Of a stretch of 49,173 bases of DNA, positions 9,965 to 19,443 are shown one piece after another. The stretch is from Desulfovibrio sp. (lineage in GTDB: Bacteria; Desulfobacterota; Desulfovibrionia; Desulfovibrionales; Desulfovibrionaceae). Each line of letters starts with the position of its first letter. The first letter of the stretch is position 1. Position numbers and translations under genes: made by a program. A model generated the notes under the pieces. That model saw nothing but the letters and a program-made list of their open reading frames with translations, was not told the DNA's origin and did no database searches. The stretch is from the NCBI GenBank assembly GCA_031260965.1, contig JAISKK010000006.1:1-49173 (forward strand). The letters run 5' to 3'.

Positions 9965-12187
9965 TCAGCCCAGAGGCAGTTCCATACTTATTATCACGCC
10001 TCCGCCATCTCTTTGCAGGGCGCGCACATAACCGCGATGATCCGAAATTATGGAGCGCACGATGGTCAGGCCGAGGCCGGTTCCGCCTTTTTTGTGGGAA
10101 AAATAGGGTTCAAAGAGACGGGAGCGTTCTTCGTCCGTGAGGCCGGGCCCGTTGTCCGCCACATCAATGCGCAGAAGATTGAGGCCCGGCTGATGCGAAA
10201 CCGAAATACCCACGGTCGGATTGGGATTTTTGCCCTGGTTCAGGGCATCCGCGGCATTGCCCAGGATGTTCATAAAGGCGCGGTTCAAGGCCTCTTTATC
10301 CATGGGGATGCGCGGCAGCCCCTCCGGCACGGATAACTCCCATTTTATCCGGGAATGGCTGGTGCGGTACAAGTTCGTTATAGCCTCAAGCAGGGGGACG
10401 AGGTCTCCGGGCTGGGGTTTCACTTCCGGCAGCTTGGCGAAGGCGGAGAACTCCTGCACCATGGATTGCAGATGTTCCACCTGCCGCACGATAAGTTCCG
10501 TGCCCTGGATAAACACCGGGTCATCCACAACCTTGCCGAATTTTTTGGCCAGACGTTGAGCGGAGAGTTTGATCGGAGTAAGGGGGTTCTTGATTTCATG
10601 GGCGATACGCCGCGCCACCTCCCGCCATGCGGCCATGCGCTGCATACGCTCGAGTTCCGTAATATCCTCGAACACGAGCACAGCCCCGCTATAGACATCA
10701 TCCGTGGAAAAACCGACCACATTGAGCAGCAGACGTTTTTCCTCGCCCCCCAGGTCCAGACTTACACTCTGGCGGCTGCGGGATTCGATGCGCTGCTGAA
10801 AGCGCAGGCGTACATTTTTCGCCATCTGCCCGTATATTTCCGGCAGGAAATCCTCAATACGTTTGCCGACTATGGCCGGGGCCTCAATGCCCAGGATGTC
10901 GCCGGCCACTCTGTTGATGGTCAGAATGCGCCCCTCGGAATCAAAGGATGCGACCCCGGCGGCGATATTGTTGAGCACAGTCTCCATATACTGGCCGTGA
11001 CGCGCGATTTCCAGGCTCTGCCGCTCAAGCAGCAGATAGGCTTCGGTTGTTTCCCCCTTGCTCGCCTCCAGGTCGGTGGCCATGCGGTTAAAGGAGCGGA
11101 TCAGCATTCCAAACTCGTCTTTGGCGTTATCCGCAAGACGCACGCTCAAATCCCCCTGGGCGATTCTGTCCGTGCCCGCAGCCAGAGCGAAGATGGGGGC
11201 GGACAATTCCCGGGCCAGACGGAAGCCGAACCAGACCGCGCTCAGGATGATCAGAGCGGTCAAAACTCCCAGGCTGCTGTAAAGCATGAGTTTTAAAGGA
11301 TTTTTGATGCTGCGCAGATGTCCGTATTCCCTGGAGCCGCGTGCGATGCGCTCGGTTCCGGCGGCGAAGCCTTCGCCCAGTGCCGAGCTCAGGACGAGCA
11401 GCAGATGCGGTTCGAGTTTTGCCGCCGCGAAAAGATAATCCTGGGCCGGGGTGGGGACGAGGACCAGATCATAGCCCTGCTGTTTGATTTTTTCCGGATC
11501 AAATTTCTCCAGAGCCTGCCTCCATACCGCCGCATCCGCCTCTCCGGCCAGAGCCAGGGTTTCTTTGGCTTCGCTGTCGTATAGTCCGGCCAGGGCGTTG
11601 CCGTAGTCCAGGCATTTTTCCTCAATCAGGGCTTGTCTGCGGTTTTCCGTCCAGATTTCCGCTTCCCCCCGGGTCTCGCTTTTGATTTTATCGGCCTCGC
11701 GCAACAGGGACTGACCGGTGCGCTCATAGACATTACCCGCGATCTCCAGGGCTGCGTCCATGGAGGATTCAATCTGCTCCTTGAACCAGAAGTCCATGGA
11801 AAGCTGCACGTATTTGGTGGTGATCAGAAACATGAGCAGACAGGGCAACAGGGACAGGCCTACAAAAGCCAGGACCAGACGCGTGCGCAGACCAGAGCCG
11901 AGAAGACCGCGCCGCCGCTCCAGAAGCAGTTTGAATCCGTTGCGTAGCACGATCAGCAAAATGCTGATCAGCAGCACAAAATTGATGTTGAACATGACCA
12001 CAAAGAGACTGTCCCCGGCCCGGAACTGTTCAAGCTGCACCCAGGTCAGGATCAGGACGATGAGAAAGGCGAAGGCGGCGACCAAAAGCTCACGCCGTCT
12101 GCGTTTGCGTTCGCGATCCCGCAGTTCGTGGGGGCTGAGGGAAGGGGTATTGGCGGCCGGCTCCGGCAGATGGACGCGGGCGGTCAT
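9965..12187 (-). CDS. NtrY-like sensor histidine kinase (TM, HAMP, PAS, HisKA, HATPase)
   Basis: H-box EVARRIAHEIKNPLTPIKLSAQRL; ATPase motifs NAADALNQ, VADNGPGL, GGTGLGLTIV. Confidence 0.93.
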   Translation of the reverse strand: MTARVHLPEPAANTPSLSPHELRDRERKRRRRELLVAAFAFLIVLILTWVQLEQFRAGDSLFVVMFNINFVLLISILLIVLRNGFKLLLERRRGLLGSGLRTRLVLAFVGLSLLPCLLMFLITTKYVQLSMDFWFKEQIESSMDAALEIAGNVYERTGQSLLREADKIKSETRGEAEIWTENRRQALIEEKCLDYGNALAGLYDSEAKETLALAGEADAAVWRQALEKFDPEKIKQQGYDLVLVPTPAQDYLFAAAKLEPHLLLVLSSALGEGFAAGTERIARGSREYGHLRSIKNPLKLMLYSSLGVLTALIILSAVWFGFRLARELSAPIFALAAGTDRIAQGDLSVRLADNAKDEFGMLIRSFNRMATDLEASKGETTEAYLLLERQSLEIARHGQYMETVLNNIAAGVASFDSEGRILTINRVAGDILGIEAPAIVGKRIEDFLPEIYGQMAKNVRLRFQQRIESRSRQSVSLDLGGEEKRLLLNVVGFSTDDVYSGAVLVFEDITELERMQRMAAWREVARRIAHEIKNPLTPIKLSAQRLAKKFGKVVDDPVFIQGTELIVRQVEHLQSMVQEFSAFAKLPEVKPQPGDLVPLLEAITNLYRTSHSRIKWELSVPEGLPRIPMDKEALNRAFMNILGNAADALNQGKNPNPTVGISVSHQPGLNLLRIDVADNGPGLTDEERSRLFEPYFSHKKGGTGLGLTIVRSIISDHRGYVRALQRDGGGVIISMELPLG

Positions 12188-12202
12188 AAGGCCTCCGCAG
12201 GA

Positions 12203-12802
12203 CTATTTGTTAGGCAGGACAAAGGGCAACAGGGTCTTTTCGTCAGGGGCCACTTCGGATTCCCAGAAGGCTATGCTCTTTTGCAGCCAGGGCGGCACAT
12301 CCGTGTGGCGCAGGGAGATCTGTATCTCCACCTCGAATTCCTCGTCTTCCCCCTGCTCCCGCAGGAGGCGCAAGGACGTCGCCGGCAGGGAAAGTTTTTT
12401 CCAACTCGCATTGAGCAGGCGGCTTATGTTTCTGTCTTTCACTTCCCGTTTCCCTTCCGCCTCGGGAATAGCGACCAGAAAATCCCGGCTCAGAGGGTCA
12501 TGACGGATAATGGACGAATATTGCCGCTTCTCCACCTGCTTGTTACTAAGAATGGAGCGCAGACGCACCACGGTGATGGTCAGACCGAGCTCAAGGACGG
12601 CTCCGTTTTTCAGCAGATCCCGCAATCCTTCCTCATTGTCCACGGACACCGCGAGATCGGTCATGAGCAGATCGTCCTGAACGCGCAGCGCGGGCGGCGG
12701 GATGAGGACCAGACGGCGCGGCGGCGAGGCCAGGGCCGCCGTCTGGAATAGGACAAAAAGGACAAGAAACAGAAGGCAGAGCCGGGCTTTTGCTAAGGCC
12801 AC
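12203..12802 (-). CDS. DUF4390-like exported protein
   Basis: 199 aa, N-terminal signal sequence, located directly upstream of the kinase; family assigned by resemblance. Confidence 0.6.
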   Translation of the reverse strand: MALAKARLCLLFLVLFVLFQTAALASPPRRLVLIPPPALRVQDDLLMTDLAVSVDNEEGLRDLLKNGAVLELGLTITVVRLRSILSNKQVEKRQYSSIIRHDPLSRDFLVAIPEAEGKREVKDRNISRLLNASWKKLSLPATSLRLLREQGEDEEFEVEIQISLRHTDVPPWLQKSIAFWESEVAPDEKTLLPFVLPNK

Positions 12803-13803
12803 TATTTTACCTTTCCGAAGCTGTCGTTCAGGAGGGAAGCCAGCAGTTTACCGGAAAAGGCGAGGTCAAAGCGGTTTTTCGCTTCTGCCAGCTCTCTGGC
12901 TGCGGCTAGCGCCTCTTTGGCCTCGGCGTAGGGACGTTTTTGCAGCATGGCGGAAAAGGCGTCAGCCACGGCGGTCAGGCGTCCGAAGGAGCTGATGTCC
13001 GTGCTGTGCATGGGATAGCCGGACCCGTCCAGACGTTCATGATGCTCGACCGTGGCCTGACGCATCAGATCATAGCCATCGTCAAGTTTGTGCAGCACCT
13101 TGTAGCCGTTGGCGGCGTGAGGAGGAATTTTTTCCTTTTCCTCAGGCTTGAGCGGTGTGGTTTTGCTGAGAATGAAGGCAGGAACCTTGGACATACCCAC
13201 ATCGTGCAGGAGCAGGGCCAGGGCTGCCTGATCAAAGTCCTTGCGGCGCAAGTTTTCATTTGTCGGGTAAACATATAACCAGAGGCCGATGCAAAAGACG
13301 TTTATGGAATGTCTGATCAAGGAATGATCACCCTTGTGCAGACGGTTGGTAAACAGACGCAGGCGATGCAGGTCTGTCCACAGGTATTCGGTAATGACCA
13401 TCACATCGCTTAACAGCCGCTCAAACTGCGGTTTCACCGGCTGTTCGAAAAAATCGCCGAGACGCAGGTCCAGGGCGCTGATGCAAATGTCCGCCACCTC
13501 TTTTTCTTTGAGGTTCTGATCCACCAGAACCAGATCAAGCTGCTTGACGATATGCTTGGAATAGATCGGATGATCCCGGCGGGAAACAAAAAGGTTGCCC
13601 TCGGCGCAGAGCTTGTGTATCTCCTCCACCTGATCGGCCGAGAGACGCGTATCCTTGCGCGAGTATGTGAGAAGCTGAGCCACTTCCTCATTGAGCATAA
13701 AGAGATCCAGAGGAAGGCGGTATTTGGGAAAACTGTCCAGAATGGATTCGCCTATCTGGTAGTATTCTTCGGCAATGGCGGCGAGGGCATCGGCCTGAGA
13801 CAT
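12802..13803 (-). CDS. HD-GYP domain protein (probable c-di-GMP phosphodiesterase)
   Basis: LLHDVGMSKVPAFIL and HHERLDGSGYP. Confidence 0.88.
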   Translation of the reverse strand: MSQADALAAIAEEYYQIGESILDSFPKYRLPLDLFMLNEEVAQLLTYSRKDTRLSADQVEEIHKLCAEGNLFVSRRDHPIYSKHIVKQLDLVLVDQNLKEKEVADICISALDLRLGDFFEQPVKPQFERLLSDVMVITEYLWTDLHRLRLFTNRLHKGDHSLIRHSINVFCIGLWLYVYPTNENLRRKDFDQAALALLLHDVGMSKVPAFILSKTTPLKPEEKEKIPPHAANGYKVLHKLDDGYDLMRQATVEHHERLDGSGYPMHSTDISSFGRLTAVADAFSAMLQKRPYAEAKEALAAARELAEAKNRFDLAFSGKLLASLLNDSFGKVK

Positions 13804-13809
13804 GCTGAC

Positions 13810-15216
13810 CTACTTTGTGTAGATTTTCACGAGATTTGTGCCGGTGGGCTTCTGATCCCGGCGGAATTGTCCGGCTGTGATCACTACACGCTCGCCACTC
13901 TTGAAGTCCTGGCTGGAGTCAATAAAATACTCCGCCCGTTCCAGGTGTCCGTTGATGTGGTCCCTGGCCATACGCGGGTTTACCCCCCAGGAAAAATTCA
14001 GATAGCGCAGGGCTACCGGGTCCGGGGTAATAGCAAAAATCGGCTGGGGCGGACGCTGGGAGGACAGGCTGCGCGCCGAGGCTCCGCTTATGCTGTGGGC
14101 CACTATTGCGACGGCTTCCTGGTGTTCGGCCAGAAGACAGGCGGAGTAGGAAAGAAAATCCGGAACCGTATCCGGCCTGTGATAAGTGACCAGACGGCTG
14201 CGGTCCTGGAGCAGAACCTCGGCCTCGGTGACAATGGCGGCCATGAACTTCACGGCTTCCACCGGATAATTGCCCATGGCGGTTTCTTCGGAGAGCATCA
14301 CGCAGTCCGAGCCGTCCAGAATGGCATTGGCCACGTCCGTTGTTTCGGCACGGGTCGGGATGGGGTTGTTGACCATGGAAAGCAGCATCTGTGTAGCCAC
14401 GATTACCGGCTTGTTGGCCTTGTTGCAGGCAGAGATGATGCGTTTCTGCATGGTCGGGATCAGGGGCATCGGGCACTCGATGCCCAAATCTCCGCGCGCG
14501 ACCATAATGATGTCCGCGACGGCCAGGATTTCCTCCAGACGGTCCACGGCGTTTTTGCGTTCCAGCTTGACGCAGATGGGGATATTGTGACCGCCTTCCT
14601 TGATTATCGCTCTGGCCTCCAGAACATCCTCCGGGGTCTGCACAAAAGAGAGGGCGGCGGCGTCGACTCCAAGTTTAAGTCCGGCGCGCAGGTCATTTTT
14701 ATCCTTGTCCGTAAGGGCCGGGAGCTTGATGCTCTTGCCTGGAAGGGCCAGTCCCTTGCGCGAGGTGACTATGCCGCTGTTTTCGGCCTGGATGATAAAG
14801 CCGTCCCGTTCTTTTTTGCTGACCATAAACTGCAGGGTTCCATCGGCCAGCACTATCTGGTCGCCTTCTTCCATGCCGCCCAGGATTTCATCTTTATCAA
14901 AGGGGATATAGGGCAGGGAGGCGTCTGCGGGTCTCAAGGGACCGAGGAAGGCCTGGTCGCCCTTGGCAAAAGACAAAGATCCCTCAGCAATGGCCCCAAT
15001 GCGAATCTTTGGACCGGAAAGATCCTGCATGATGGTTATGGGAATACCGCATTTGGCCTCCTGCTCCCGGATGCGGCCGATAATCTCCGTGAAATCGGCG
15101 GGCGTTCCGTGTGAGAAGTTGAGGCGGAAAATGCGTACTCCGGCCTGGATAAGTTCAGACAATTTTTCCGAGGTATTGCATGCAGGACCAATGGTTGCCA
15201 CTATCTTTGCTCTCAT
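13810..15216 (-). CDS. pyk: Pyruvate kinase
   Basis: MRAKIVATIGPACNTSEKLSELIQAGVRIFRLNFSHG...; tracked ORF extends to 15342 but ATG at 15216 gives the canonical N-terminus. Confidence 0.95.
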   Translation of the reverse strand: MRAKIVATIGPACNTSEKLSELIQAGVRIFRLNFSHGTPADFTEIIGRIREQEAKCGIPITIMQDLSGPKIRIGAIAEGSLSFAKGDQAFLGPLRPADASLPYIPFDKDEILGGMEEGDQIVLADGTLQFMVSKKERDGFIIQAENSGIVTSRKGLALPGKSIKLPALTDKDKNDLRAGLKLGVDAAALSFVQTPEDVLEARAIIKEGGHNIPICVKLERKNAVDRLEEILAVADIIMVARGDLGIECPMPLIPTMQKRIISACNKANKPVIVATQMLLSMVNNPIPTRAETTDVANAILDGSDCVMLSEETAMGNYPVEAVKFMAAIVTEAEVLLQDRSRLVTYHRPDTVPDFLSYSACLLAEHQEAVAIVAHSISGASARSLSSQRPPQPIFAITPDPVALRYLNFSWGVNPRMARDHINGHLERAEYFIDSSQDFKSGERVVITAGQFRRDQKPTGTNLVKIYTK

Positions 15217-15229
15217 GCTCTTTCCTTTT

Positions 15230-16303
15230 TTAGCGGCCTTGCCCGATGATTTCCAGGGCGCGTCGGTCTTCGGGGACGCCTTCGCCCATGAAATCCAGCC
15301 AGGCGTTGAATGTTTTGCCTTCGTTCCAGGCATAGGCGGCATTGCGCAAAGGGCTTTTGTATATTTCCAGCACGTTTACGGCCCGTCCCTTGACATCCGG
15401 CCTGAGCCAGAGCGGGGTGGAGCTTTTATCTTCGGCAAAGGCGAAGTCGAAACCCACGCCCTCGCCGCCTCCCAGTATGCAGTCGAAGAGACCTTCGGCT
15501 TTGGGGAGGAATTTTTTTTCCGCCACCAGTCCCCAGGGGCTCACGCCGATGAGCAGCCCTGTTTTTCCCCGCAGATCCCTTCCGGCGGCAAGGACCGCTT
15601 CTTCCTGTCCGGGACCGGGGCCTTTCCCCGGAACGGGACCTTCCGGAAAAAAAACAATGCCTAGCGGACCCGCCGGGCTGTCGAGCAGACGGCTTGAGGC
15701 TTTTTTATCCAAAACTGTATAACCGCCCGGAATTTTGCCCGCCCCGGACCGCATCCAACCCGCCGCCTTGGCAGAGAGCCAGCCTGCGTCGACGCGCAGA
15801 AGCTCATGCAGTTGCAGGGCGCGCGCCGCTTCAGCGGGGCCGGGCAGGGTGTTCTGCTTGCCTTCGTCTGCCAGATGCCCGAAACGGAGCGAATCGTCGG
15901 CGAGAAATTCGTAAGCCCCGGCGATGACCAGACAGGCTTTGCCGAGACGTCTGTATTCCCGGAAAAGGCCGATGCGCCTGGCCAAGCCCCCGTAGGTGTT
16001 TGGCGTCCTTCCGCAGGTCGGGCAGGGCTGCATTTCCCCGAGACTGGAGGCATTGTAAAAGATGGTCAGAACCGGGTCCAGCAGGGGCAGGGCATCCGGT
16101 CCGGCAGCCAAAATATCCCCCGTGCCTTGGGCCTGGGCCAAAAGCATCCTTGTTTCGGACTCCGGAGCCGCCGGAGAGGGTGTCGGGACGCCTGAAGCTG
16201 AACAGACAAGCAGAGCCAAAAGCAGGATCAGACGCAAAAAGCGAATTGCCGGCGGCCTGCGCCGGAAGGCCGACGGTCCGCGCATTGAGCGGGAGCAGGG
16301 CAT
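15230..16303 (-). CDS. UshA-like/5'-nucleotidase-family-like exported protein, apparently degenerate
   Basis: TIFYNASSLGEMQPCPTCGRTPNTYGGLARRIGLFREYRRLGKACLVIAGAYEFL resembles metallophosphatase 'YTNDxHGxxxPC...GGLARR...AGDFF'. Confidence 0.55.
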   Translation of the reverse strand: MPCSRSMRGPSAFRRRPPAIRFLRLILLLALLVCSASGVPTPSPAAPESETRMLLAQAQGTGDILAAGPDALPLLDPVLTIFYNASSLGEMQPCPTCGRTPNTYGGLARRIGLFREYRRLGKACLVIAGAYEFLADDSLRFGHLADEGKQNTLPGPAEAARALQLHELLRVDAGWLSAKAAGWMRSGAGKIPGGYTVLDKKASSRLLDSPAGPLGIVFFPEGPVPGKGPGPGQEEAVLAAGRDLRGKTGLLIGVSPWGLVAEKKFLPKAEGLFDCILGGGEGVGFDFAFAEDKSSTPLWLRPDVKGRAVNVLEIYKSPLRNAAYAWNEGKTFNAWLDFMGEGVPEDRRALEIIGQGR

Positions 16304-16314
16304 GGTTCGGACCG

Positions 16315-16590
16315 TCAGGAATTGATAAATTCTTTCAATTCTTTACCGGCGCGGAAGAAGGGCAGTTTCTTGGGGGCCACAGAAACGATCTCCCCTGTTT
16401 TGGGATTGCGCCCCGAATAGCCCTCGTATTTTTTGATCTTGAAGCTCCCGAGACCGCGAATCTCGACTCTCTGTTCGGAAATGATGGACTGGCGGATGCT
16501 GTCGAAAAAAGTGTTAACGACAATGGCGGCCTCGTCAGTGGAAATGGTGTTTTCTTCCGCCAGAATTTTTATCAGCTCACTTTTGTTCAT
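16315..16590 (-). CDS. HU/IHF family DNA-binding protein
   Basis: MNKSELIKILAEENTISTDEAAIVVNTFFDSI...VEIRGLGSFKIKKYEGYSGRNPKTGEIVSVAPKKLPFFRAGKELKEFI. Confidence 0.95.
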   Translation of the reverse strand: MNKSELIKILAEENTISTDEAAIVVNTFFDSIRQSIISEQRVEIRGLGSFKIKKYEGYSGRNPKTGEIVSVAPKKLPFFRAGKELKEFINS

Positions 16591-16618
16591 CGTCTGCTCC
16601 GTTTCAAGGTTATTTGCT

Positions 16619-17443
16619 CTAGTTATGCACGGCCACTGAACGCAGGGGGGCGTCAATTTCGCCGACAATAAGCAGATCTTTGCGCAGATGCTCCAGTTTT
16701 TCCGCTGCCGTCATGCAGTCCAGGGCGGCGGGAGAGCGCGGGGCAATCTCCATAAGCGGGCGCTGCTTGCGCACGGCCTCAATGAGTCCGCGATCCGAGC
16801 GAACTTCGCAGAGAAACTCCGGAGCGAATCCGAGGAAGCGCTTGCAGACCGCCGAGAGGCGGGAGTAAGTTTTTTTAGTTTCGGACTGGGATTCCACCTG
16901 GTTCACAATGATGTAGAAGTCCTGGACGTTATGCCGGGCGGACAGCACCTTGATCAAGGCGTAGCTGTCCGTCAGGGAGGTCGGCTCCGGCGTGACCACC
17001 ACAAGGCGCAGGGTGGTCATGGAAGAGAATCCGAGAACAGTTGGGGAGATGCCCGCGCCGATGTCCATGCAGACAAAGTCATAATTGGAGGCCAGGGGAT
17101 TGAGTTTGTCGCGCAACATGCCGCGCGCCCCGTCATCAAGTTCCGCAAACTCCGCCATGCCGGAATTGGCCGGCAACAGATCCAGGCTTCCCTTGCTGCT
17201 GCTCGGACCAAAAGGAACAAGAATATCCGCAGGGTTCTGGTTGCTGATAAGTATGTCCTGGACATGTTTTTCCGGGGCTATGCCGAGCAGCACATCCATA
17301 TTGGCGAGACCCATGTCGCAATCGATGAGCAGCACCTTACGCCCGAGTTGATGCAGGGCGTAACAGATATTCAGGGCCAGATTACTTTTGCCCACACCTC
17401 CTTTGCCGCTGAGAATAGAGAAACTGATGGTTTTTCTGTTCAT
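16619..17443 (-). CDS. MinD/ParA-like (FlhG-like) P-loop ATPase
   Basis: FSILSGKGGVGKSNLALNICYAL...VLLIDCDMGLANMDVLLG. Confidence 0.9.
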   Translation of the reverse strand: MNRKTISFSILSGKGGVGKSNLALNICYALHQLGRKVLLIDCDMGLANMDVLLGIAPEKHVQDILISNQNPADILVPFGPSSSKGSLDLLPANSGMAEFAELDDGARGMLRDKLNPLASNYDFVCMDIGAGISPTVLGFSSMTTLRLVVVTPEPTSLTDSYALIKVLSARHNVQDFYIIVNQVESQSETKKTYSRLSAVCKRFLGFAPEFLCEVRSDRGLIEAVRKQRPLMEIAPRSPAALDCMTAAEKLEHLRKDLLIVGEIDAPLRSVAVHN

Positions 17444-17449
17444 GGCTCT

Positions 17450-18322
17450 TTACTCCGGATCCATATGGGAAAACAGGAGTTGTTTTTCATTGGCCTGGAC
17501 CAGACTGATCCGTTCTTTTTTCAGTTTGGCGCTTTGGGCGATGCAGATATTGTTTTTATTGTTCTTCTTGGCCTCATACATGGCCTTGTCTGCGCTTTCC
17601 AGAAGGCCGGAGCAGGTTTTCGCGTCCCCGTCCAGCAGGGCAAGACTGGACACCCCACCGGAGAAGGTCATGGAAAATTCCTCACCGTTAAAGGTAAAAA
17701 CTTTTTTGCTGAAGGAGTCGAGGATGCGGTTACCGAGCATAACTCCCGTCCAGGCGCTGGTGACCGGCAGGATGGCGGCAAATTCCTCTCCGCCCAAGCG
17801 GGCGGTTATATCATAGTGGCGGACGGAATTTTGCAGCAGTTGCGCGAAATATTGCAGGACCATGTCGCCGCAGGCGTGGCCCCAGGTATCGTTCACCTTC
17901 TTGAAATCATCCAGATCGGCATAGATGAGGGTGAGTTCCGTGTGCGAGCGCAAGGCGCGCCGCACTTCTATATCAAGACGACGGTGAAAATAACCTTTAT
18001 TGCCTATGCCGGTAAGCGCGTCGTGATCGCGTTGGAAAATCAGGTTTTTCTGGACTTCCAGAAGTTTGGCCACTGCCTCGGACTGGCCGCAACTCAGGGG
18101 CAGAACCAGCCAGTCGTCCGGGCTGTAGGTGGAAGAATAACATTCCCAATCGTCGACGGACATGCCGTTAATTACCCGCACCAGAGCTATGGATTCCGAG
18201 GCGGGGGCGCGGAGCGCGGCTTTTGCCAGCACAAGACCGGCTACGCTTTCCAGATCTTCGATCAGGTCGCCGTATAGGTCGTCTACCGTCGACCCGGGTA
18301 TATTACTGCTTTGTGTCGGCAT
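17450..18322 (-). CDS. GGDEF domain diguanylate cyclase
   Basis: DALTGIGNKGYFHRRLDIEVRRA...ARLGGEEFAAILP; start MPTQSS overlaps the prfB end. Confidence 0.88.
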   Translation of the reverse strand: MPTQSSNIPGSTVDDLYGDLIEDLESVAGLVLAKAALRAPASESIALVRVINGMSVDDWECYSSTYSPDDWLVLPLSCGQSEAVAKLLEVQKNLIFQRDHDALTGIGNKGYFHRRLDIEVRRALRSHTELTLIYADLDDFKKVNDTWGHACGDMVLQYFAQLLQNSVRHYDITARLGGEEFAAILPVTSAWTGVMLGNRILDSFSKKVFTFNGEEFSMTFSGGVSSLALLDGDAKTCSGLLESADKAMYEAKKNNKNNICIAQSAKLKKERISLVQANEKQLLFSHMDPE

Positions 18323-19419
18323 GACTGTGCAATAGCATATCCCGTATAAGTTTGTCGAGATTTCCGTCGAGCACGGCGTCAACATCCGTTTCGTCCGTGC
18401 CGGTGCGGTGATCCTTGACCAAACGGTAGGGTTGCAGGGTGTAGGTCCGGATCTGGCTGCCGAAGTTTATCGCTTCCTTGTCCTGATAACGGTTTTTTTT
18501 CTCTGCCTCAAGTTTGCGCAACTCGCGTTCATAAAGACGGGCGCGCAACACGGACATGGCCGCGTCCTTGTTACTGTGCTGGGATTTTTCGTTCTGGCAC
18601 TGCACCACAATGCCCGAGGGCAGATGGGTGATGCGCACGGCGGATTCCGTCTTGTTCACATGCTGCCCCCCGGACCCGCCGGCCCGGAAAACGTCTATGC
18701 GCAGGTCACCTTCGTCAATGCGGATGGAAATGTTTTGCCCGGCGTCCGGCAAAACGTCCACCGAGGCAAAGGAGGTGTGGCGTCGGCCAGAGGCGTCGAA
18801 AGGGGAAATGCGGATCAGGCGGTGAATGCCGTTTTCTCCCTTTAACAGACCGTAAGTGTTGGCGCCGGTGACGCGCAGGGTGACGCTTTTAATCCCGGCT
18901 TCGTCTCCGGTCTGGAAGTTAAGATATTCACATGCGCAGCCGTGCTTGTCCGCCCAACGCAGATACATGCGCAGCAGCATGGCCGCCCAGTCCTGGGCCT
19001 CCGTTCCGCCCGCTCCGGGGTGTATGTCCAGGATGGCGGGGAGACTGTCTTCCTCGCCGGAAAGCAGCATCTCCATTTCCGCCCGCTCCAGAAGCAGGCG
19101 CAGGCGTTCTATGGATTGGGAGAGGTGTTCCAGGGCCTCCTGGGCCTGATCTTCTTCGGCCAGTCCCAGCCAGTCCTCAACATCCGCGCGCGCTTCTTCA
19201 AGTCTGGAAAAGCGGGTCTTCACGTTTTCCAGGCTGCTTTTGGTCTGCAGGATCGGGGTCAGATTCTCCGGCTGATTCCAGGCATCCGGCGCGGAGATCT
19301 GCTTTTCAATCTCCAGCAGACGCATATTGATGCCATCCAGGTCAAAGACGCCCCCGGAGGCTTGTAAACTGTTCAAATATGGGGGCGGCGGCGGATTTAA
19401 GCTCGGGGAACTGGTACAT
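18303..19419 (-). CDS. prfB: Peptide chain release factor 2 with programmed +1 frameshift
   Basis: Main ORF 18303..19376 carries [26 protein letters not shown]. Upstream zero-frame ORF from ATG 19419 reads [28 protein letters not shown] with CGG GGG CGT CTT TGA C (shift at about 19342..19347). Confidence 0.95.
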
Positions 19420-19443
19420 CAGGGTTCTCTCAGCGGTTGAAAT

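Noticed and set aside
13552-15114. 520-aa plus-strand ORF
   Set aside because: Antisense to pyk and the HD-GYP gene, no recognisable family; explained by codon bias.
16688-18277. 529-aa plus-strand ORF
   Set aside because: Antisense across the MinD-like and GGDEF genes; no domain signal.
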